NCBI GenBank assembly: GCA_039566865.1
Contig: CM076960.1
Coordinates: forward strand, 6,248,001-6,312,000
Length of the DNA: 64,000 nt
Direction: 5' to 3'
Source: Aurelia coerulea
Taxonomy: Eukaryota > Cnidaria > Scyphozoa > Semaeostomeae > Ulmaridae
In this document: one piece after another, positions 57,944 to 64,000 of the stretch
Numbering within the stretch: position 1 is the stretch's first letter
Layout of the letters: each line of letters opens with the position of its first letter
Notes under the pieces: model-generated
The model's database searches: none
What the model was told of the DNA's origin: nothing
Seen by the model: only the letters and a program-made list of their open reading frames with translations
Made by a program: the position numbers and the translations under genes

Positions 57944-59812
57944 CTCTAATCTTTGTGAATATTTTTCTAAATATATGCACACAATTCCATGTACCTACCT
58001 GGATTGGTGAAAATGAATAGACATTACTTCACATTTTGCAAAAGATTATCTCTGAAATTGCACATCCCTGCTAACAGCCGCGAGAAAAAGATTAAAAGCA
58101 CCTTTTCGTTAGTAACATTTGTTGGCGGAACGAGATTCAATACTATAGCTCTACCTTTGTTACTCTCTTGGGATTTCATCGGGTCCGCTTTCAATGTACA
58201 GGAACTTTCAATTTCGATATTGCTACTTACAAATTTGTGCCACTTTGCTAAGACGTATCAATGGAGCTGATAGAATGTTTGGAAATTATAGTAGTTCTGC
58301 CGCCAAATGGGTAGTTTAAACAAAAGTACTACCCAGTTGGAATTTATGTCCCTCCTTAAATAGCGACTCAGCAATAAGTGACTTCCAGCAACAGAATGTA
58401 ATGTGATCTAATATTTTCAAATGTTTTGCTTCAAGGATTTGTTTAGGCCAAAACCACCAAAGCTTTGGTTGGAGGTGGATGCAAATTTGAGCTTTCGACA
58501 TGAATATCTCTGCTCTTAAAGCACCAATACCAAGAAATGAAGTACATATGTTCAATTTAACTATGGAGGCACATTCACGGGCGATTAGCCATTGATTGAG
58601 GCTAAATACTCATTGCTGAAGCCAACCAAATCGATGTATCCTTTTTGGGACACCCGGTAGGTAAAGTTTTTACACTGGATTTCAAATGGTGATCTAAAAC
58701 AGTTGGACATGACTGTATTTGCATATTCACTTCCAGGGAACAAGATTAAATAATTATCCCGTTCCCGTTCCACCATCGTTGCCACTAGCAAGTCAGTGAT
58801 CGAATTTGATAATAACAGTCAAATAAAGATGTTTGCAGTATGTTTACTCCAATTTACTGGTTACAAGACATCAACTGTAGTAATAGGAAACCTGTTTTCG
58901 CATTTTAGACAGAAAACAACGTTGCAAGATGAATATAAGTGCGAAAATTTTAAGCAATTCAAGGCTTCGTTCAATTTGAATTATGGCTGAATTCTCAGTA
59001 GGCCCACATTACCCCACCTGGTAAAAAAATAAAACTAAAAAGAACAATCGCGTCAATGACTTCGAAATAAACGTTATTTCATTTGTAAAAGACCAAACTC
59101 TCGCCTCATGTTCATTAAATAGACCAGAAAAGCAAAACAACAGTGGCAGGAGAAAGTTTTTCAGAGCTTTGAGATTCTTGCACAGTAGCCCGTTCAGTAA
59201 AGTTATTTTATAAAACGAGTCGAGATACATCTAAGACGAATGTTTTATGTAAAAAGGCAGTTTATTATGCAGACATTAAAAGAAAAATAGCCAGCCTTTC
59301 TTCCATTTAATGAGGAAGGATGGTTCTAGCGAAAAGCTCAGTAGACCCACTTTACCCCGTAGACCCACATTACCCCACACTACCCTATCGGCTGGATTGT
59401 TTTGCCCCTAAGGGATTAAACACAAGGCAAGTTGATACATAGATTTGATTTTTGTTTACATTTTGGTTGCTTGGTTGTTTTGATGTTTACGCTCAGCTTT
59501 TCGTTAGGGTCGCACGCTGTTTTTTTAAGGATCTCTTTTCTGCCAATCCGCTGTTGGATCTTTCTATTGCTTGTTTTGTTATAACACACGTTTTTTCAGC
59601 TCCCGCGAAACAGACACCGTCGCCGACTTTAGCGGCTCTACACTCTGCGCTTTCTTTGATCTTCCTCTTGCCGCCTCTGGTAACATCCCTATTTTAACAC
59701 CTTTTGTGACCCATTGTGGTGGGCAGGATCCCACTTAGGCTATTGTTTTTGTATTGTTTCTGTATTTTAAGGTTTGTATTTATGCTCTGTCTGATTATTG
59801 GAACAGTCATTA

Positions 59813-59834
59813 CTGATGAAGGCTAAAGCCGAAA
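59813..59834 (+). ncRNA. Hammerhead-like catalytic core
   Basis: CTGATGA (59813-59819), a short stem-loop GGCTAAAGCC (59821-59830) and GAAA (59831-59834) reproduce the conserved core of hammerhead ribozymes, as found in Penelope-like elements and retrozymes. A possible stem III (CGTT/AACG) follows, but the expected UH cleavage dinucleotide after it is not there (GGA instead), so activity is doubtful. Confidence 0.35.
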
Positions 59835-60500
59835 CGTTTAACGGATGTGTTTTTTCTGAGTCTATATATCTATTTTATTACATATTGCGAATGAGCTAAT
59901 GAGAATATGGAGGAGCAATATTTTTCTGGTAGATAGCTGCCTCAGGGCTTTTGTGAACGATGAATGGAACTTTACAAATCTATTGGCATCAAATTCACGG
60001 TTAGAAATAAGGAAATAAATTGCTCAAAATGTTTCTAAAAGCTTTCCTATGACCCATCAGCCTCGTAACAAGAGGGCGACTCTCTCCGTCTCTCCAACCT
60101 AGACCTCGACTCCAAAGGTTTTTGGCGTTTGGCGGGAAAGTATTCGTCATTCTTTCAGTTTATGCTTCGAGAAATGCAAACTTGAAAAGATATGAATTCA
60201 GTATTGCGAGGAATCTTGCATGACTGAAAACAGTCAAATGCAAACATAGACTGTACTTATGGAATGCATCAAAGCATTTGATACACGTTTGTTGTGTCTG
60301 GACATTTTGGTTTCAAAACAAAACAGGCGGAAAGATTTTGGTCAACATAAAGCAAGAAGATTTGCAAAAAGAAACTGCTTGCAGATAATATTTTCGGGTA
60401 AACAGGGCAGAGATGGCATCTATATATTGGTTTTACTTTTGTAGATGGCTGATGATCAAAATCTTTCTCTGTCCATTTGACTTGCAAGCAGAACAATCTA

Positions 60501-61531
60501 GAGTGGTGTCGCCCATTATGCCCATGTCGTCGCGATGTTCTGAGTTAGATCCAAAAAGAGCAATTAATGAAAAAACCAAGTAGCCAGGTTATATCGCCAA
60601 CTCATGGAGAAAAGGATCACAGAGTATTGACTTTTTACGTAAACTCTTTATATTGATTTTAGGAGATTTTAAAGAAGGGGGTAAAATCGTCGTTTTCTTC
60701 GAGCGTCGCCCATTATGGCCGCAGGAGAAACAATGAATACTACTCTCCGATAAAAAGTTTTGATAAGAAAAAAAGTTTTAATTGCTGTTATTTGTTTATC
60801 ATTTGGTACTTTAAACACAAAAATATCCATGAGAATTAACCTAATTTTTGAGTTTTGGCAATTGAAATACATGCTTCGAGTTGTTCTCAATCCTGTCCTA
60901 TTTCTTGCGATTGGATGGATGGGTTTTGGCATAGTTTCTAAAACGAACATAGACTTAATATAATGCTGCATTTTTGTGGGTTTCGATGATTTTCCAAGTC
61001 AGTAAGAAAGATTTTAACCCAGTTTGGTGTTTTTTTTTAAATAAATTTTGCACTTTAATATTTTGAAGCGATTGGAAACTTCTCTGGTAAGCTGATGGGC
61101 ATAATGGGCGACGAAAATAGCAATAAGCAGCATTGAGACTTCATAGCCTTAAATCTGAATCAGAAGTCACTTTGCTTTGGTTTCATTGTATATTTCCTCT
61201 CCAGAGGTAAGACTTCTGAAAAATCAAAGCACATTTCAAAAATTTCAAACCGCAAGGTGCCGAGCGAACAAAAAAGGAGAACGGAATGTAAATAGAATCA
61301 TGAAATTTGCAATACTTGTAAGAATCAATTAGAGATATGCACAAACCATCTCGTCGGGTTTCAATGCAAATGAACTGAATCTTCAGTGAAGGTCAAATCA
61401 TGATAAAACAGATGTCAGGGAAGATTTTCCGTGCAATTGCAATTTTATTACTGGTCGTCAGTCCCCTGAAATTTAGTTTCTCTTGCTAGCCGGCCATAAT
61501 GGGCGACCGGCCATAATGGGCGACGCTATTC
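60501..61531. mobile_element. TIR element with GTCGCCCATTATG ends, TA duplication
   Basis: TA-GAGTGGTGTCGCCCATTATG at left and CATAATGGGCGACGCTATTC-TA at right. Inner repeats of the same motif occur at about 60706 and 61098, both inward of the ends. Length 1031 bp, no transposase. A truncated relative is at 57795-57943. Confidence 0.75.
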
Positions 61532-63393
61532 TAGATGGTAAACAGTGCTGACTTTTTATTGAATAAATGAATTGTGACATGCAATGAATTCAATAAAGAC
61601 GATGTAACTTACCTGCCCTTAGAAGTTAGTGCAGTTTCTTTTTCTCACCAAGGGTTCGTTAATGGAATCAAAGTTCTTCCAACCAAGTCACATCAATTTT
61701 GTAGGCAAAAACAACTGCGCACAACATCACTTCATGAAGTAATATATTAAAGAGCCGATACATTATTCCCTCGCAATACTGATTTTGTATCTTTCCAGCA
61801 TGCCCAGCTGAGATAACAATGATTATCTCCAAGATTTCGTATGAAATTTTATCCTATTTAACTTTTCATCTTGCATCGCTTATTCTGGTAAACAGAAGGA
61901 ATGACGAAAACGTTCCCACCAAAAGCCAACAAACCTTTGGAGTCGAGGCATGGGCTGGAGAGGAGTTCCCTCATGTCATGAGTCAGATGGGTCATAGGTC
62001 AGCTTTTGGAAACATTTTGGGCAATGTTTTCCTTATTTTTTAGCGTGAATTTGAAGCCAATAGATTTTTAGAGCTCAATTTATCGTTTATGAAAGCCATG
62101 TAGCAGTCATTTACCAGAAAAAATATTGCTCTCCCATACCATTTTGTAAATTTAAAAATGGTCTATTGAATGGCTTGAAAGGAACTTGAGGTAATTTCGA
62201 GAACCGAATAATGCCCCCCCCCCTTACTTCGTAATTCTTGAACATTTTTGCAACAACCCACTTCTATTCCCAGCCTTACTCGTATCAATTTTGAAGAATG
62301 TAGGTCAATGCTCAGAAATGTATAAGAAATTGACTATTTGCAATGTTTCTAACATCCCTCCAACTATTTTTTCAGCACCTCCGGTTATCCACACCAACCC
62401 AATCATTCATGCACTACTCAAAATCATTTGCTATAATCTTCTTGTCTTCTTGTGTACATTTTTGGCATCTTGATCACCTTCAAAATGAGAGCGTTTCTCA
62501 TGTGTTCGAAGTAGTCCTTGAAAGTGTCGAAGAAACCCAGATAGTCACAACTTCTCAATTAGCAAATAAAGGAAAATGATACAGCCTTCGAGAAACCCAA
62601 TGTTTTCCACGGTTGGTGGCAAGCAGAAATATATTGCTCTTCTAGTTTATGATTCATTAACTTGATGACGTCATAGCCTAAATATGATTGACGCTGCCAT
62701 GAAAACAATAAAGATATTACTAGATATAACAACAGTCAGCGAGTGCTGCCGATTAGTATTTGTACCAAATGCGACTGTAGCGAGGTCAATCTTATAGAAA
62801 TTAATTGAATGATTATCGCTAAGAAAACGTGTATTATGTTTGAATTTACAGTTGGGTAATGGTAGTGGTTGGCTGGTAATGGTTTAAAAGGTAAATGATT
62901 TAGAATATTGAGTTACTCTCCTCCGCCGGTTTCTAGTTCCTGAGTCCAAGGCTCTTGGTTCCGTAGTTCTGTAGTCCATGGTTCCGTTGTCCGTAATATT
63001 GAGTTCTGCTTTGTCAAAAATAAACCTTTGTCGTTCATTGACGTAGTTAGGTAGTTAAGTAGGTAGAAAGAACTCATTATCTTTTGTTGGAGAACTTTGT
63101 TTGTTGTTTGTTGGATAAATGCTCACAAGCCGCGAACCCGCAAACCGCAACCGTGAGCTGGCACGTCTATCGACATAGTCTGACGGCAGACAGACAGCAG
63201 ACAGCATGCAGACAGACAGGCTAATTTCGCTCTCTGATTGAAGCAGAATAGTTAGGCTGCCCTCGGCAGCAACTAAATGTATGCAGTAGTATTACAGCAA
63301 AGAGCCCTGTGTTTCTTTCAAGCAATTCGATTCAAAGAAAACATGTATAGGATTTTACACGGACTTTTTGAAACATTTAACTGTAGTGCTTAC
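61532..63393. other. Intronic sequence between element and C-type lectin exon
   Basis: No exon was identified. Contains one block (about 62080-62140, ttaccagaaaaaatattgctc) shared in inverse orientation with 59910 and with the inner hairpin at 54292-54386, and a C run at 62214-62223. Confidence 0.5.
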
Positions 63394-63747
63394 CTGGAAT
63401 TTTACACATAAAGTAGGACTTCTCACTGCATGATTTGTAGACCCAAAGATCATTGACATTATATAAGTATGAGGCTTGAATACACGAACCGGATGAAGAA
63501 AAGTCAATCCGTGTCTTGAATTTGTATGGGCGATTGTCACTCCAGAAGAGATCCTTAACAGTAGAAGGAACCTTCAGTCCTATCCAGTAAAGCGGGATGA
63601 AAAGTTTTCTATTTTTATACATATGCTTCAAATCATCCCCATTATTGATGCTTACAAGGTCACCATTGCGTGCTCTGCAATAATCTCTTGCATTTTGCCA
63701 TGAGAATTCCAGTTGGGGTACGATGTATGCATAATTGACCAATGCCC
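63394..63747 (-). CDS. Exon encoding a C-type lectin domain
   Basis: Acceptor CTCTTCCCGTAG and donor TTCCAG|GTAAGC bound 354 bases with phase 1 at both ends. The 117 residues show a C-type lectin fold: WQNARDYCRARNGDLVSINN, then YWIGLKV (the WIGL core), LFWSDNRPY, and the closing cysteines in SCIQASYL and SYFMCKIP. The usual Ca2+-site triplets EPN/QPD and WND are not evident (NVNDLWVY stands where WND would be), so classical calcium-dependent sugar binding is doubtful. Confidence 0.85.
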
Positions 63748-63817
63748 CTACGGGAAGAGATCGTTTATTTGTAATTCACATTTTACTTTCGTAAGGAATC
63801 CTTTACAAGACACTTAG

Positions 63818-64000
63818 GCCCTGTTTACACGAGATCGCATTCAAATTGGATCGGACCTATTTGGATCCGATTCACTTTTCGATGGGGCATTTACACGGGT
63901 TCGGATCCTGAACTGTTTGCGTTTACACGAGATCGGATCCAAGGTGGATCCAGAATGCTGCGCACGTCCATTGGACAGTGTTGTACTGATACCTAGGCCT
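63818..64000. repeat. Left end of a repeat with tttacacgagatcgga motifs, cut by the window
   Basis: ccctgtttacacgagatcg (63821), gcatttacacgggttcggat and gcgtttacacgagatcggat repeat one motif three times within 130 bp. Such subterminal repeats are typical of nonautonomous DNA elements. The other end would lie beyond 64000. Confidence 0.5.

Larger units (their letters stand above)
21105..63747 (-). other. Gene locus: lectin receptor, C-type lectin / fucolectin / beta-trefoil / TM / PPSY tail (5' end outside window)
   Basis: Nine minus-strand exons were assigned by splice consensus and phase: 63747-63394, 57632-57600, 56212-55951, 54670-54534, 34457-34425, 30574-30194, 27270-26884, 24903-24853 and 21232-21105. 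All junctions are phase 1 except the phase 2 junction inside the fucolectin domain, the pattern expected of shuffled extracellular modules. The predicted protein is single-pass: three glycan-binding-type modules outside, one helix, and a tail with two PPSY motifs that could bind WW domains. The first exon begins mid-codon, so the signal peptide and any further modules lie right of 64 kb. A role in cell-surface glycan recognition, perhaps of microbes, is inferred from the domains. Introns reach 20 kb and are packed with transposons. Confidence 0.8.

Noticed and set aside
58997..59385. Possible TIR element with cccacattacccca motifs
   Set aside because: The motifs at 58999, 59343 and 59364 are all in the same orientation, so they do not form inverted ends.

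Overview
The window is AT-rich animal nuclear DNA: genes are split by introns with GTAAG-type donors, and a tangle of DNA transposons, foldback elements, non-LTR retrotransposons and satellites fills the rest. A modular receptor joining a C-type lectin domain, a fucolectin (FTP) domain and a beta-trefoil-like domain, plus jockey/CR1-like LINEs and KDZ-like sequence, suggests a marine invertebrate, most likely a cnidarian. That placement is inferred from gene families, not from a marker gene.

Left part (1-17.6 kb). The 3' end of a KDZ-like transposase reading frame (1-597) is followed by a 118-bp satellite with higher-order structure (about 1.43-4.56 kb), a GC-rich foldback repeat, a small two-exon C2H2 zinc-finger gene (5278-6187) and a five-exon minus-strand gene (17311 down to 7828). 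All exon phases of that last gene agree. It reads as one roughly 472-residue protein with an atypical homeodomain, an HMG box completed only across the first splice junction, and a conserved-looking C-terminal region. Its first intron holds a 3.4-kb foldback element, which holds a 1067-bp element with a perfect 8-bp target duplication, which holds a small TA-flanked MITE.

Middle and right part (21.1-63.75 kb). One minus-strand gene dominates. Nine exons with matching phases (nearly all phase 1) encode, in order, C-type lectin domain, 11-residue linker, fucolectin domain (two exons), second 11-residue linker, beta-trefoil-like domain, stalk plus transmembrane segment plus cytoplasmic tail, a mini-exon, and a tail with two PPSY motifs. 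Its 5' end lies beyond the window. Everything between the exons is intronic mobile DNA: seven palindromic CAGGGTG/CCGGGTG elements across the whole window (three of them in this gene), three TTAA-flanked piggyBac-like elements, a pogo-like MITE, a 7.3-kb TIR element split by two LINEs, a third LINE remnant, a 1.1-kb CCCCAT array, a 4.5-kb Mutator-like element with a 9-bp target duplication carrying a dead RecQ-type helicase gene, a LINE remnant encoding a 2A-like peptide, and a GTCGCCCATTATG-ended element.

The left genes are candidates for cargo of one large transposon (transposase remnant plus two kinds of DNA-binding protein), though no outer terminal repeats were found. The right gene looks like a cell-surface glycan-recognition receptor whose tail could recruit WW-domain proteins. 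Splice sites were assigned by eye from consensus and phase. No database comparison was made.
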